DNA of 64,000 bases from Pectobacterium peruviense (GTDB lineage Bacteria; Pseudomonadota; Gammaproteobacteria; Enterobacterales; Enterobacteriaceae). The notes under the pieces are model-generated. The model did not search any database. It was given only the letters and a program-made list of their open reading frames with translations, and had not been told where the DNA came from. The position numbers and the translations under genes were made by a program. Every line of letters begins with the position of its first letter. Positions within the stretch are counted from its first letter, which is position 1. Shown here in pieces: positions 45,372 through 55,602 of the stretch. The stretch is from the NCBI RefSeq assembly GCF_002847345.1, contig NZ_LXFV01000005.1:186001-250000 (forward strand). The letters are read 5' to 3'.

Positions 45372-46532
45372 ATGAAGCGGATAGATATTACAGCGCGTCC
45401 TGACTGGCAGGAAAAAGCCACCGAATTTGGTTTTCGTTTCCATACCATGTATGGCGAACCCTACTGGAGCGAAGAGGCTTACTACCAGTTCACACTGGCT
45501 CAAATCGAAGAACTAGAGGAAACCACAGCAGAACTGCACCAGATGTGTCTGCAAGTGGTGGAAAAAGTCATCAGCAGTGACGCGCTGCTCGCCAAATTCC
45601 GTATTCCCAAACACACCTGGGAATTCGTCAGACATTCATGGCGCACCAATCAGCCTTCGCTGTATTCGCGTCTCGATCTGGCGTATGACGGCAAATCCCC
45701 AGCCAAGCTGCTGGAGAACAATGCGGATACGCCGACATCACTGTACGAAGCCGCTTTTTTCCAATGGCTGTGGCTGGAAGATCAAATCAACGCAGGGAAT
45801 CTGCCGCAGAATACTGATCAGTACAACAGCATTCAGGAAAAGCTGATCGAACGTTTTGAAGAGTTGAAGCTCAATCATGGCTTTGGCTTGCTGCATTTCG
45901 CCTGCTGTCAGGATACGGAAGAAGATCGCGGTACGGTGCAATATCTTCAGGATTGCGCGCTGGAAGCAGGTCTGCCGAGCGAATTTCTGTACATCGAGGA
46001 AATCGGCCTAGGTGAGAAAGGCCAGTTTACCGATCCTGAAAATCAGGTAATTAGTAACCTGTTCAAGCTGTATCCGTGGGAATTCATGCTGCGTGAAGTG
46101 TTTTCCACCAAGCTGGAAGATGCAGGCGTGCGTTGGCTGGAGCCAGCCTGGAAAAGTATCATTTCCAATAAAGCGCTGCTGCCGATGCTGTGGGAAATGT
46201 TCCCGAATCACCCCAATCTGCTTCCTGCCTACTTTGCGGAAGATGAACACCCCAAACTGGACAGCTACGTCATCAAGCCGCTGTTTTCACGTGAAGGGGC
46301 GAACATCCAGATCGTGGAAAACGGAAAAGAGATTGCGTCAGCTGATGGCCCTTACGGCGAAGAAGGCATGATCGTCCAGCAATACCATCAATTGCCGAAA
46401 TTCGGTGACAGCTACACGCTGATTGGTAGCTGGCTGGTGAACGATCAGCCCTGCGGTATCGGCGTACGTGAAGATCGCGCCCTGATCACTCAGGATCTCT
46501 CGCGCTTCTATCCGCACACCATTCTGGATTAA
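45372..46532 (+). CDS. ygiC: Glutathionylspermidine-synthase-like ATP-grasp protein YgiC
   Basis: 386 residues homologous to the C-terminal synthetase half of glutathionylspermidine synthase; it should form an amide bond with ATP, but the in vivo substrate is not established. Visible: the opening [28 protein letters not shown], and the ATP-grasp segment [15 protein letters not shown]. Pairs with ygiB, as in E. coli. Confidence 0.93.
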   Translation: MKRIDITARPDWQEKATEFGFRFHTMYGEPYWSEEAYYQFTLAQIEELEETTAELHQMCLQVVEKVISSDALLAKFRIPKHTWEFVRHSWRTNQPSLYSRLDLAYDGKSPAKLLENNADTPTSLYEAAFFQWLWLEDQINAGNLPQNTDQYNSIQEKLIERFEELKLNHGFGLLHFACCQDTEEDRGTVQYLQDCALEAGLPSEFLYIEEIGLGEKGQFTDPENQVISNLFKLYPWEFMLREVFSTKLEDAGVRWLEPAWKSIISNKALLPMLWEMFPNHPNLLPAYFAEDEHPKLDSYVIKPLFSREGANIQIVENGKEIASADGPYGEEGMIVQQYHQLPKFGDSYTLIGSWLVNDQPCGIGVREDRALITQDLSRFYPHTILD

Positions 46533-46552
46533 GACAACAGTTTGAAAGCAAC

Positions 46553-46579
46553 AAGGCACGGTTTTCACCGTGCCTTTTT
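46553..46579. terminator. Terminator between convergent ygiC and ygiD
   Basis: AAGGCACGGT (46553-46562) pairs perfectly with 46567-46576 over a 4-base loop; the T-run extends to 46579. The A-rich left side lets it work for ygiD too. Confidence 0.88.
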
Positions 46580-46590
46580 CACATAAGCGC

Positions 46591-47379
46591 TTAGCCGCCC
46601 ACCTGTACCGACAGCATACTCAACGATCCCATTTCTAGCCCATCGACGGGAATACTGATCGCTTCTTTGCCGTCCCAGCTTCCCAACACATAAAGCAGCG
46701 GGAAATAGTGATCGGGCGTTGGGTTGGACAGCGCGGCACCATCATGCTGCATAAAATTAACCAGCGGATGATCGTCTCCCTGATAAGCCAGATTATCACG
46801 CACAAATTGATTGAATGAGACGGCCCATGGATACGGCTCTGCATCGCCATCCCATTTCACCATCCGAAGGTTATGCACGACGTTACCACTGGCCACAATC
46901 ATGAAGCCTTCATCACGCAGTGCAGCCAGTTTGCGCCCTAGTTCGTAGTGATACGCAGCAGGCTGCGTGCCGTCCACGCTCAACTGCACAACGGGAATAT
47001 CCGCATTTGGGTACATCTTTATCAGCACGCCCCAGGAACCATGATCCAAACCCCATTGGGTTTGATCGGCAGTAACGGGATACGGAGCCAGTACCTGCTG
47101 GATTCTCGCTGCTAACTCAGGCGAACCGGGTGCTGGATATTGAGTATCAAACAGCGCCTGTGGGAAACCGCCAAAATCATGGATTGTGCGTGGTTTCTCC
47201 ATCGCCGTCACAGCCGTGCCACGGGTATACCAGTGGGCAGAAACCGCAATAATGGCCTTCGGACGCGGCAGCGTCTCGCCTAGCGTTTGCCATGCCTGAG
47301 TATAAGCATTGCTTTCCAACACGTTCATCGGGCTACCGTGGCCGAGGAACAGTGCAGGCATCCGGGAAGTGTTGTTCAT
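46591..47379 (-). CDS. ygiD: 4,5-DOPA dioxygenase extradiol-like protein YgiD
   Basis: 262-residue zinc-binding LigB-type protein; E. coli YgiD opens the DOPA ring extradiol in vitro. Motifs: ALFLGHGSPMN, VSAHWYTRGT, QWGLDHGSWGVL and ASGNVVHNLR, carrying the metal His residues. I chose the ATG at 47379 because AGAGG sits 8 bases upstream; the ATG at 47385 is too close to it. In this host it may handle plant catechols; inference. Confidence 0.92.
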   Translation of the reverse strand: MNNTSRMPALFLGHGSPMNVLESNAYTQAWQTLGETLPRPKAIIAVSAHWYTRGTAVTAMEKPRTIHDFGGFPQALFDTQYPAPGSPELAARIQQVLAPYPVTADQTQWGLDHGSWGVLIKMYPNADIPVVQLSVDGTQPAAYHYELGRKLAALRDEGFMIVASGNVVHNLRMVKWDGDAEPYPWAVSFNQFVRDNLAYQGDDHPLVNFMQHDGAALSNPTPDHYFPLLYVLGSWDGKEAISIPVDGLEMGSLSMLSVQVGG

Positions 47380-47557
47380 AGTCATATCCTCTGAAAGATG
47401 TCAGCGAACGTGCCGCAGCACGTGATGGCCTTACTCTACGCGCTTTATGACACAGAAAAAGTCAGAGTTATGTGATGGAGAACATCAATTAATTTGAAAG
47501 GAATAACGCTGTAAGAAAAAATCACCGCTGCAGAAGCATGACGCGTAAAAGACAGAA

Positions 47558-47845
47558 TTAAGTAGACCGCCCCTTAGTATCAGAATAAATCTGATTTCCT
47601 TCACGCTTCCCAACCCCCATAACCATTACTGTAATGGTGTCATCCTGAACTAAATACACCAGTCTGTAGCCAGCAGACTTAAGTTTAATTTTATACTGAT
47701 CTTTGCGGCCATGAAGCTGAGCAGAAGGAACTCGAGGATTATCCAGACGCTCGGCCAACTTCTTCTTGAATTGTTCCCGAACGGGATGCCCTAACTTTTT
47801 CCATTCCTTCATTGCAGAAGGCACAAATTTTAACTTATAGGTCAT
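47558..47845 (-). CDS. RelE/StbE-family toxin
   Basis: 95-residue basic protein of the RelE/ParE superfamily, probably a ribosome-dependent mRNA interferase. Seen: YKLKFVPSAMKEWKKLGHPV, RVPSAQLHGRKDQYKIKL, GYRLVYLVQDD and VMVMGVGKREGNQIY, close to StbE/RelE toxins. The ATG at 47845 overlaps the antitoxin end by 11 bases, so the toxin is translated after its antitoxin. Confidence 0.92.
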   Translation of the reverse strand: MTYKLKFVPSAMKEWKKLGHPVREQFKKKLAERLDNPRVPSAQLHGRKDQYKIKLKSAGYRLVYLVQDDTITVMVMGVGKREGNQIYSDTKGRST

Positions 47846-48089
47846 CGAGCGAAATCTCTTTCGCATCCGCTATCTCTGACATCCGCTCATCAACGGTATG
47901 CCCCAATTCTGCATCTTCAGCGAGTTCCATCAAGTAAGCGAATACGGCAGGAGGCACGCAATAGAACGCAGGCTCATTGCGGTTCAGTATAGCGATAGTT
48001 TCACCTTCAGCAGACCGCACCGTCCCCATTGGGTCACGTTTCAACTCAGTGATACTGGCTGCTGTATTAGTTAGGATGTTGAAAGCCAT
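47835..48089 (-). CDS. StbD/RelB-type antitoxin
   Basis: 84 residues from ATG 48089 (MAFNILTNTAASITELKRDP), a Phd/StbD-like antitoxin: N-terminal DNA-binding fold and a C-terminal acidic tail (VDERMSEIADAKEISLDDL) that should bind the toxin. Longer open frames upstream add residues not seen in the family. An 18-bp palindrome over its promoter is the probable autoregulatory site. Confidence 0.92.
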   Translation of the reverse strand: MAFNILTNTAASITELKRDPMGTVRSAEGETIAILNRNEPAFYCVPPAVFAYLMELAEDAELGHTVDERMSEIADAKEISLDDL

Positions 48090-48142
48090 AATTTCCATCA
48101 CTCAATCAGGTTAGTTAAAGACCACTTAAACACACTAATAAT

Positions 48143-48167
48143 AGCACTTTTAAAAGTGCTCATTATA
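48143..48167 (-). promoter_or_regulatory. Promoter and palindromic operator of the toxin-antitoxin pair
   Basis: AGCACTTTTAAAAGTGCT at 48143-48160 is a perfect 9+9 palindrome. On the minus strand a consensus TATAAT (48167-48162) lies directly before it, so the operator covers the expected transcription start. No good -35 is seen. Confidence 0.75.
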
Positions 48168-48189
48168 GTATTTTCCAGCCATCATTTCC

Positions 48190-48402
48190 TATTGCGCGTT
48201 AAACCGCTTTCTTTCATAAAAAACGTCGTGGGCAGTCATTCATCTTACCTGCCCCATAAAGCAAAACCCCGCCGAAGCGGGGTTTTTATGATGAAGGGAG
48301 TTAACCGTTAAGCCGCTTTCTTTCATAAAAAGCGTCGTGGACAGTCATTCATCTTACCTGCCCCCATAAAGTAAAACCCCGCCGAAGCGGGGTTTTATGA
48401 TG
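48190..48402 (-). repeat. Tandem copies of the rnpB 3' end, each with a terminator
   Basis: Two repeats of about 110 bases lie after rnpB. Each holds the sequence around GTGGACAGTCATTCATCT found in rnpB itself, then the hairpin AAAACCCCGC-TTCG-GCGGGGTTTT (48373-48396 and 48263-48287) and TGAAGGGAGTT. The far copy is more diverged. E. coli rnpB has similar 113-bp downstream repeats. Confidence 0.88.
48373..48396 (-). terminator. First rnpB terminator
   Basis: A perfect GC-rich stem with a TTCG tetraloop and a T-tract on the minus strand, ending about 30 bases after the mature 3' end of the RNA. A second identical hairpin at 48263-48287 backs it up. Confidence 0.88.
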
Positions 48403-48780
<378 letters not shown>

Positions 48781-48787
48781 GGCGCGG

Positions 48788-48816
48788 ATAATAGGGTAAA
48801 TTACCCTACTTGTCAT
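48788..48816 (-). promoter_or_regulatory. rnpB promoter
   Basis: -35 ATGACA (48816-48811), 17-base spacer, -10 TATTAT (48793-48788), then GC-rich CCGCGCC before the RNA start, as in stringently controlled stable-RNA promoters. The -35 is inside the last codons of rsmI. The spacer is mostly a perfect palindrome, TAGGGTAA-A-TTACCCTA (48792-48808). Confidence 0.8.
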
Positions 48817-49693
48817 CCCCCGATTCACCACTATCGCCTTCTTGCTCCAGCCCATAGCGGTAAAGCGCATTTTTCTTCACACCATGAATTTCTGCCGCCA
48901 GGGCAGCCGCTTTCTTCAGTGGCAGTTCGGCACGCAATAGCGCTAACGTGCGCAGAGCTTCGGAAGACAAGACACTCTCATCAACCTTATGCCCTTCCAC
49001 AATCAGCACCATTTCCCCTTTGCGACGATTCTCATCTTCTTTCACCCAGGCAAGTAATTCGCCCACAGGTGCGCCATAAATCGACTCCCAGGTTTTGGTG
49101 ATTTCACGCGCGAGTACCACATAGCGCTCAGCCCCCAGCACCTCGCTGATATCCTGCAAGCTGTCCAAAAGACGATGTGTGGATTCGTAGAAAATCAGCG
49201 TACGGGGTTCTTCCCCTAGCTCACGCAGCTTATCTTTACGGCCTTTGGTTTTGGCTGGAAGAAAACCTTCATAGCAAAAACGGTCAGATGCCAGACCGGA
49301 CGCGGAGAGCGCCGTTATCGCTGCACAAGCGCCCGGCAGCGGTACCACGCGAATACCCGCTTCTCGGCAGCGCCGAACCAAGTGGTAACCGGGGTCGTTA
49401 ATCAGCGGCGTTCCCGCATCTGAAACCAGCGCGATGCTTTGCCCTGATTGCAATTTAGCCAGTAACACATCCGCTTTTTGTTGTTCATTGTGGTCGTGTA
49501 ATGCGAACAGTCGCGCATTAATCGCAAAATGTTGTAACAGCAGACCGGTATGGCGGGTATCCTCTGCGGCGATCAGATCAACGCTCGCCAATACCGCCAG
49601 CGCACGCTGCGTGATGTCGCCCAGATTGCCGATTGGCGTGGGGACAATGTAGAGGGTAGATGCAGAAATATCTGCTTGTTGGTCTTGATTCAT
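48806..49693 (-). CDS. rsmI: 16S rRNA 2'-O-methyltransferase (C1402)
   Basis: SAM-dependent methyltransferase adding the ribose methyl at C1402 of 16S rRNA. 295 residues. Tetrapyrrole-methylase fold motifs: [46 protein letters not shown] and FYESTHR. Divergent from lpoA, as in E. coli (yraL/yraM). Confidence 0.95.
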   Translation of the reverse strand: MNQDQQADISASTLYIVPTPIGNLGDITQRALAVLASVDLIAAEDTRHTGLLLQHFAINARLFALHDHNEQQKADVLLAKLQSGQSIALVSDAGTPLINDPGYHLVRRCREAGIRVVPLPGACAAITALSASGLASDRFCYEGFLPAKTKGRKDKLRELGEEPRTLIFYESTHRLLDSLQDISEVLGAERYVVLAREITKTWESIYGAPVGELLAWVKEDENRRKGEMVLIVEGHKVDESVLSSEALRTLALLRAELPLKKAAALAAEIHGVKKNALYRYGLEQEGDSGESGDDK

Positions 49694-49754
49694 TGTTTCA
49701 TCCGGGTTGCCGATTTAATATTGAGCATCTTTAAAAAAAATCACTGGATACAGT

Positions 49755-51773
49755 ATGCTTCCCTTTCATTTCGTCCGTACCCAGGCAGGGCGTGCTATCC
49801 CTGTTTTGTTAGCGGCACTGTTTCTCGCAGGCTGTCCAAGTCAGGCACCGCAGAGCCCGCCACCCGAGGTTCAGGGCAAAGCCGACGCATCATCCGATTA
49901 TTATCTGCAACAGATGCAGCAAAGTAGCGATAATAACAAGGCTGACTGGCAATTACTTGCTATTCGTTCCCTACTACAGGAAGGGAAAGCCCCTCAGGCA
50001 AGCCAACAGTTCAGCACCCTGCCAGAAAAACTGAGCGCGGCGCAAAAGCAAGAGCAGCAGTTACTCAGTGCGGAACTGTCCGTTGCCCAAAACAATATGG
50101 ATGCGGCTAAAGCCGCGCTGAGCCAGCTTGATTTAGGTACACTTTCCGATCAGCAAAAGCAGCGTTACTACCAGACGCAAATCAAAACAGCGCAAGGGCG
50201 TCCTTCCATTGAGCTGCTGCGAGCCTATATCGCTCAGGAGCCGCTGCTGAAAGGCGACGAACATCAGATGAACCTCGATCAGACCTGGCTGGCATTGACG
50301 CAAATGTCACCGCAGGATTCTGGGGCGTTGCTGATTAACGCGAATGAAAACGTTCTCCAGGGCTGGGTGGATTTGCTGAACAACTACCAGAACAACCGCG
50401 AATCTCCCGATCAGTTACAGAGCGCGATTCAAGACTGGCAAACCCGTTATCCGCATCATCCTGCCGCGAAAACGCTGCCTACACAGCTAAATCAGGTCAT
50501 CAATTATCAGCCATCGTCTGTAAATAGCATTGCACTGCTGTTGCCGCTTAACGGTCAGGCACAGGTTTTCGCCAATGCTATCCAGCAAGGTTTTAACGCG
50601 GCAAAGAATGGCCAGATAGCCACCGCGCCTGTATCTGTGCCTGCCGCACCAGCAGCAGACACCTCGCAAAACGGGCAGGTCACGCCATCATCGGATGGAC
50701 AAAACGCACAATCCCCTGCGCCATACAGCGATCAAGCAGTGGCATCAACGACACCAGCGCCTGAAGCGCAGGCTACAAATGCTGGGCTGTCCAGTTCGCT
50801 TCCGGTAAAAGTGTATGACACTTCTTCACAACCGCTGGCCAATATTCTCACACAGGCACAGCAAGATGGTGCATCGCTGGTGATCGGTCCGCTGCTGAAA
50901 AATGAAGTGGATCAATTGGCGAACAGCCAGTCACCGCTGAATATTTTGGCACTGAACCAGCCAGAACGCGTCGAAAATAGCCCTAACATCTGCTATTTCG
51001 CCCTGTCTCCAGAAGATGAAGCCAGAGACGCCGCTAAATTTATCCACCAGCAGGGTAAGCAGCAGCCGCTGGTCTTAGCCCCTCGCGGTGCGTTGGGCGA
51101 CCGCATCGTCAATGCATTTGCTCAGGCCTGGAACCAGCAAAGCGGTACCAGCTCTCTGCAACAGCGCTTTGGCAATACGGCAGAGTTAAAACAGGCTATC
51201 AATAGCGGCGCGGGTCTAAGCCTGAGCGGCCAACCTGTTAACGTATCACAGCAGCAGGCACAGCCGGGCACCACCATCGGCGGCCTGACGATTCCCTCTC
51301 AGGTTCAACCTACGTCCAGTACGTCCGTGAGTGGCAATATCGATGCGGTCTATATCATTGCAACACCAGACGAACTGGCACTGATTAAGCCGATGATCGA
51401 CATGCGCACCACCTCACGCGCACGTCCGTCGCTTTATGCCAGCTCACGTAGCTTCCAGGCTGGATTAGGGCCTGACTTCCGCCTCGAAATGGAAGGTTTA
51501 CAGTTCAGCGATATCCCGCTGCTCGCAGGCGCGAACCCAGCACTGATGCAGCAGGTCAGCAGCCAGTTTAAAAACGATTATTCGTTAGTCCGCCTGTATG
51601 CCATGGGGATGGATGCCTGGACGCTCGCCAGCCACTTTGGTGAAATGCGTCAGATTCCGGGCCACCAAATTCCTGGCGCAACAGGAATGTTAAGCTCAGG
51701 GCCGGATTGCACCATCAACCGGCAGTTAACCTGGCAGCAATACCGTCAGGGTCAGTTGGTACCTGTTCTCTGA
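49755..51773 (+). CDS. lpoA: LpoA, outer-membrane lipoprotein activator of PBP1A
   Basis: 672-residue lipoprotein reaching from the outer membrane to switch on peptidoglycan synthesis by PBP1A. The signal ends in a lipobox, LFLAGC (Cys27). The N-terminal half is helical TPR-like; the C-terminal half is a periplasmic-binding-protein fold ([38 protein letters not shown]). Between them, about residues 300-345, is a low-complexity Gln/Ala/Ser/Pro linker longer than I recall in E. coli. Confidence 0.95.
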   Translation: MLPFHFVRTQAGRAIPVLLAALFLAGCPSQAPQSPPPEVQGKADASSDYYLQQMQQSSDNNKADWQLLAIRSLLQEGKAPQASQQFSTLPEKLSAAQKQEQQLLSAELSVAQNNMDAAKAALSQLDLGTLSDQQKQRYYQTQIKTAQGRPSIELLRAYIAQEPLLKGDEHQMNLDQTWLALTQMSPQDSGALLINANENVLQGWVDLLNNYQNNRESPDQLQSAIQDWQTRYPHHPAAKTLPTQLNQVINYQPSSVNSIALLLPLNGQAQVFANAIQQGFNAAKNGQIATAPVSVPAAPAADTSQNGQVTPSSDGQNAQSPAPYSDQAVASTTPAPEAQATNAGLSSSLPVKVYDTSSQPLANILTQAQQDGASLVIGPLLKNEVDQLANSQSPLNILALNQPERVENSPNICYFALSPEDEARDAAKFIHQQGKQQPLVLAPRGALGDRIVNAFAQAWNQQSGTSSLQQRFGNTAELKQAINSGAGLSLSGQPVNVSQQQAQPGTTIGGLTIPSQVQPTSSTSVSGNIDAVYIIATPDELALIKPMIDMRTTSRARPSLYASSRSFQAGLGPDFRLEMEGLQFSDIPLLAGANPALMQQVSSQFKNDYSLVRLYAMGMDAWTLASHFGEMRQIPGHQIPGATGMLSSGPDCTINRQLTWQQYRQGQLVPVL

Positions 51774-52126
51774 ATCAGCGAGCGACTGGTGCAGTTTACG
51801 AACAACAGGCTCGACGCTATCTTGAACGTGCGGGACTAACCTTCACCGCCGCGAATGTTACGTTACGCGGCGGTGAACTGGATTTGATCATGCGCGATCG
51901 CCATATCTGGGTGTTTGTCGAAGTACGCTATCGGCGCAACGCGCATTTTGGTGATGCAGCAGCCAGCATAACCCGACGCAAACAGCAGCGGTTACTGCAT
52001 GCCGCCGCCGTGTGGTTGGCGCAACGAGGCGCTAGCTTTGACACGGTGGATTGCCGTTTTGACGTGCTGGCCATTACGGGCGAGCAGTTCAACTGGATCC
52101 CCAATGCTTTTGCTGCACAGGGATAA
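51707..52126 (+). CDS. yraN: UPF0102 protein YraN (start uncertain)
   Basis: Small protein with a restriction-endonuclease-like fold; function unknown. The core matches E. coli Yra[24 protein letters not shown] (catalytic-type Asp, Glu and Lys/Arg positions) and [14 protein letters not shown]. No ATG or GTG is available in frame at the right place. The TTG at 51707 overlaps lpoA by 67 bases and gives 139 residues; CTG at 51770 (overlap of lpoA's stop) gives 118 and fits shorter homologues better. Confidence 0.85.
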   Translation: MHHQPAVNLAAIPSGSVGTCSLNQRATGAVYEQQARRYLERAGLTFTAANVTLRGGELDLIMRDRHIWVFVEVRYRRNAHFGDAAASITRRKQQRLLHAAAVWLAQRGASFDTVDCRFDVLAITGEQFNWIPNAFAAQG

Positions 52127-52189
52127 TACATTTACCACTCAGGGGTATCCCATCCTTGATGGACTTCAATTTACGTAGGTTAATTCAAC

Positions 52190-52780
52190 GTGCTGGATAG
52201 AATAAAGGTTTGTTTTACCGAGAGTATTCAAACGCAGATTGCAGCGGCAGAAGCCTTGCCTGATGCCATTTCACGTGGCGCAATCGCGATGGTGCAGTCT
52301 CTGCTGAACGGCAACAAGATTCTGTGCTGCGGTAACGGAACATCGGCAGCGAATTCGCAGCATTTTGCCGCCAGCATGATTAATCGCTTTGAAGCCGAAC
52401 GCCCCAGCTTACCGGCAATCGCACTTAATGCGGATAATGTGGTCTTAACTGCGATAGCCAATGACCGCTTGCATGAAGAAGTCTATGCCAAACAAGTCAG
52501 AGCGTTAGGTCAGGCAGGCGACGTACTACTGGCAATTTCAACTCGTGGCAACAGCCGCGATATTGTTAAAGCCGTAGAGTCTGCCGTTACCCGCGACATG
52601 ACGATTGTCGCCCTGACCGGCTACGATGGCGGAGAACTGGCCGGGTTGCTCGGGCCGCAGGATGTGGAAATCCGCATCCCGTCACACCGCAGCGCCCGTA
52701 TTCAGGAAATGCACATGCTGACAGTAAATTGCCTGTGCGATTTGATTGATAACACACTTTTTCCACACCAGAACGATTGA
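52190..52780 (+). CDS. diaA: DnaA initiator-associating protein DiaA
   Basis: 196-residue SIS-domain protein that binds DnaA and helps time initiation at oriC. It matches E. coli DiaA almost residue for residue ([53 protein letters not shown]). Starts with GTG, which aligns with the E. coli start. dolP follows after 11 bases. Confidence 0.96.
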   Translation: MLDRIKVCFTESIQTQIAAAEALPDAISRGAIAMVQSLLNGNKILCCGNGTSAANSQHFAASMINRFEAERPSLPAIALNADNVVLTAIANDRLHEEVYAKQVRALGQAGDVLLAISTRGNSRDIVKAVESAVTRDMTIVALTGYDGGELAGLLGPQDVEIRIPSHRSARIQEMHMLTVNCLCDLIDNTLFPHQND

Positions 52781-52791
52781 AGGAGCACTAC

Positions 52792-53364
52792 ATGAGGATA
52801 AGTTCTGCATTTGCCGTGCTGTCTATCGCCCTGCTGCTACAAGGCTGTGTCGGGGTTGTTGCTGTTGGCAGTGCCGTGGCAACCAAAACGGCCACTGACC
52901 CGCGTACTGTAGGGACGCAGGTTGACGATGGCACACTGGAAGTCCGCGTGACGAATGCAATCAGCAAAGACGAGCAGTTGAAAAAAGATGCCCGTATCAT
53001 TGCGACGGCTTATCAAGGGAAAGTATTGTTAACAGGGCAGGCGCCAAGCACCGAAATGGCAAGCCGGGCTAAGCAAATTGCCCTCGGCGTGGAAGGTGCG
53101 GTCGAAGTCTACAACGAAATACGCCAGGGCACTCCGGTGTCAATGGGAACCGCCTCCATGGATACCTGGATCACCACCAAAGTTCGCTCACAGATTCTGG
53201 CAAGCGACACGGTCAAATCCTCTAACGTAAAAGTCACCACGGAAAACAGCGAAGTCTTCCTGTTAGGTTTGGTGACACAGCGTGAAGGCACTTCCGCCGC
53301 AGAAATCGCCAGTAAAGTTGGCGGCGTGAAGCACGTAACGACGGCCTTTACCTACCTGCAATAA
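52792..53364 (+). CDS. dolP: Division/outer-membrane stress lipoprotein DolP (YraP)
   Basis: 190-residue outer-membrane lipoprotein with two BON domains (about 45-115 and 120-190) that binds anionic lipid at division sites and supports membrane integrity. Lipobox LLLQGC (Cys19). The start at 52792 follows AAGGAGC. Last gene of the lpoA-yraN-diaA-dolP run; sigma-E control is known in E. coli but I did not identify the promoter here. Confidence 0.95.
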   Translation: MRISSAFAVLSIALLLQGCVGVVAVGSAVATKTATDPRTVGTQVDDGTLEVRVTNAISKDEQLKKDARIIATAYQGKVLLTGQAPSTEMASRAKQIALGVEGAVEVYNEIRQGTPVSMGTASMDTWITTKVRSQILASDTVKSSNVKVTTENSEVFLLGLVTQREGTSAAEIASKVGGVKHVTTAFTYLQ

Positions 53365-53401
53365 CGCGCTTATCTCTTTACGTTGTTGATGCTTTAAAAA
53401 C

Positions 53402-53433
53402 AAAAACCGCTGATGTCTTCATCAGCGGTTTTT
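53402..53433. terminator. Strong bidirectional terminator between dolP and the lyase gene
   Basis: AAAAACCGCTGATG (53402-53415) pairs perfectly with 53420-53433 (14 bp, 4-base loop), with A- and T-tracts on both sides. It lies between the convergent stops. Confidence 0.92.
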
Positions 53434-53501
53434 CATTTCTGCTCTTTTTATCTCTGTTCAGGGAGCGTATCTTTACCCGATGGAATCAGCATGCCACAGA
53501 A

Positions 53502-54797
53502 TTAAGGCGTAGCAGGATTAAGCAACCAGAGTGCGCGGCGGGTTTCCGTGCTGATGTGACTCGGTTCTTTATCGCGCGTGCCAGCCTCACCAGTAAGCAA
53601 TTCAGCAAAGCCCGCCTGCTTGATTTGCGTCTGGTAACGCGGCGTTTTTAAACCACGCTCCGCCTGCAATAACAGCGGAATAAGACGGCTGCTTTGCCTG
53701 TCCATCGTCTTGCGCGGCCACGCTTTATTTTCATCCAGATACGGTGCCATAAAATCCAGCGCCTTTGTCACACTGCTTCCTTTCGGCGTTTGGTACTGCC
53801 AGATATTCTCCCCGACACGGGAAGCCAAAATAGCCATATCCGTTATCGCCTGAAGATTGAAGTAGCTGTAATGGAAAGAGCGGGTACGCGCCAGCTCTTC
53901 TGGTTGAGAGCCATCCGGTTGCAGTTGGTGGTCCAATTTTTCCTTCTGCAATTGCGCCATGGATTTCACAAGGTCGATTTTCCCCAGATACCAGGCGATG
54001 CCCGCCACCTGTACGGTATACCAGCTACCGTGGTTGTTCTGAGCCGTTGCCTCTTTCTTCCCCAGTTTGCTGGTTTGTAGCCAGTGCAGATAATCACTCA
54101 TCCATTTCTGCATCTGCTGCTCGTCCTGCGTCGTCCAGCCTGGAGCCTGACGCAATATCATCAACGAATCGACGATACGGGTGGAAAAATAACGTCCGTC
54201 CAATACGCCCGAGCCCCTGCCCGGTGCAATGCCCGGCACGCCCTGCGCAAAGTCGAGATTAGGGTTCATGCGCGTTGCAGGGTCGATAAACCAGGTACGG
54301 ATCATCGACATGGCCTTATCGGCATAAGCCTGTTTGCCAGAGAAATACCATGCCAGCGTCAATGACTGAGTTTGGGCGGTGAATTTCGCCAGACGGACGC
54401 CATCGGTCTCTTCATCCTTGCTAGCAGGGTTTACCTGCCCATCACGACGAATCCAAGGCAAACCATCAGCTTTGTTGGGATCGGGCCACCAGTAGGCGCT
54501 GAGGCTCAAATAATCATGCTTTGAACCGCTGGGTGGCGTGGATTTCTTTTCCGTCACGCTAGGGTTAGCAATTTTCAACGCACGATCGGCTTCCAAAATA
54601 AGCTGCTCGTACGCCATTCGCGTCTGCGGCTTTTCCGTTTTCTGCTGTAGCTGCTGCTTTACTGCGGATAACTGGGGCAGTTGCAAGAAGGCGTAGGGAT
54701 TATCGGGGGATGACGCTTTAGGCTCCGCATCCGCACGGACAACAGAGGCCATACAACACAGTACAACCAGTAAACCTGACCAATAACGTAACCGCAT
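53502..54797 (-). CDS. Alginate-lyase-family periplasmic protein
   Basis: 431 residues with a Sec signal ending near VVRADAE. The alpha-barrel polysaccharide-lyase family (PF05426, AlgL-like) is suggested by LSLSAYWWPDP, the catalytic-type AQNNHGSWYTVQVA (Asn-His) and RTRSFHYSYFNLQA (Arg, Tyr). Proteins of this type occur widely in plant pathogens and need not act on alginate; another polyuronate or a glycan of the cell envelope is possible. The ATG at 54797 follows AGGAGA. Inserted between dolP and mtgA; E. coli lacks it. Confidence 0.85.
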   Translation of the reverse strand: MRLRYWSGLLVVLCCMASVVRADAEPKASSPDNPYAFLQLPQLSAVKQQLQQKTEKPQTRMAYEQLILEADRALKIANPSVTEKKSTPPSGSKHDYLSLSAYWWPDPNKADGLPWIRRDGQVNPASKDEETDGVRLAKFTAQTQSLTLAWYFSGKQAYADKAMSMIRTWFIDPATRMNPNLDFAQGVPGIAPGRGSGVLDGRYFSTRIVDSLMILRQAPGWTTQDEQQMQKWMSDYLHWLQTSKLGKKEATAQNNHGSWYTVQVAGIAWYLGKIDLVKSMAQLQKEKLDHQLQPDGSQPEELARTRSFHYSYFNLQAITDMAILASRVGENIWQYQTPKGSSVTKALDFMAPYLDENKAWPRKTMDRQSSRLIPLLLQAERGLKTPRYQTQIKQAGFAELLTGEAGTRDKEPSHISTETRRALWLLNPATP

Positions 54798-54867
54798 ACT
54801 TTCTCCTGATGTCGAAAACACGACCGTTAACGCAAAAATTTCTCGGTATACTAACGAACAAAGTACC

Positions 54868-55602
54868 TTAATTCAGGTTGTTATCTCGCAAAAACGCATC
54901 ACCGCCCATCTGTCGCATCTGGCGTAAAATCCACTGCTGACGTTGAATCACGTAGCTGGAGGGCGCACTCGCACGAAAGCGGATAGGGTTTGGCAGCACC
55001 GCCGCCAGTAAAGCGGATTCGCTTGCCGTCAGTTTGCTTGCGGGTTTGTTGAAATAACGTCTGGCCGCTGCCTCCACACCAAAAATCCCAGGGCCAAATT
55101 CGGCGATATTCAGATACACGGTGAGAATGCGTCGTTTTGTCCAGACCAGCTCAACGCCGGTAGTAATACCCGCCTCAAGCCCCTTACGCACCCAGCTACG
55201 CCCATCCCACAGGAACAGGTTCTTCACCATCTGTTGCGACAGCGTAGACGCACCGCGAACCCGCTGTGTATTACGTTCGTTGTGTTTCAATGCCTGACCA
55301 ATCGCATCAACATCGAAACCCCAATGCTGAGGAAATTTTTGATCTTCCGCCGCCATCACCGCCAGCGCCATTTCCGGTGCGATATCGTCCATCGCCACCC
55401 AGTCCGAATGGGCAACATAGGAAAACTCGCCTTTCAGCCAGGCGCTGATCTGTCTATCGACCATCACCGCTGAGAACGGCACGGGCAGGAAAGAAAACAA
55501 CAGGATACCAGCCAGCCACGCTCCGATGACCACCAACACGCTCCGAACGATCAGGCGCTTCAGCCACGTGAGTAAGCCTCCACGCCCTCGGTTCCACCTC
55601 AT
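54868..55602 (-). CDS. mtgA: Monofunctional biosynthetic peptidoglycan transglycosylase
   Basis: Inner-membrane glycosyltransferase (GT51) polymerising lipid II. 244 residues with one N-terminal membrane segment (about 12-34). Catalytic motifs: [14 protein letters not shown] with the essential Glu, [32 protein letters not shown] and LNIAEFG. Its start overlaps the elbB stop by 4 bases (ATGA). Confidence 0.95.
   Translation of the reverse strand: MRWNRGRGGLLTWLKRLIVRSVLVVIGAWLAGILLFSFLPVPFSAVMVDRQISAWLKGEFSYVAHSDWVAMDDIAPEMALAVMAAEDQKFPQHWGFDVDAIGQALKHNERNTQRVRGASTLSQQMVKNLFLWDGRSWVRKGLEAGITTGVELVWTKRRILTVYLNIAEFGPGIFGVEAAARRYFNKPASKLTASESALLAAVLPNPIRFRASAPSSYVIQRQQWILRQMRQMGGDAFLRDNNLN

Noticed and set aside
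52127-52189. ERIC remnant between yraN and diaA
   Set aside because: A GGGTATCCC and a few similar bases only; too little to support.
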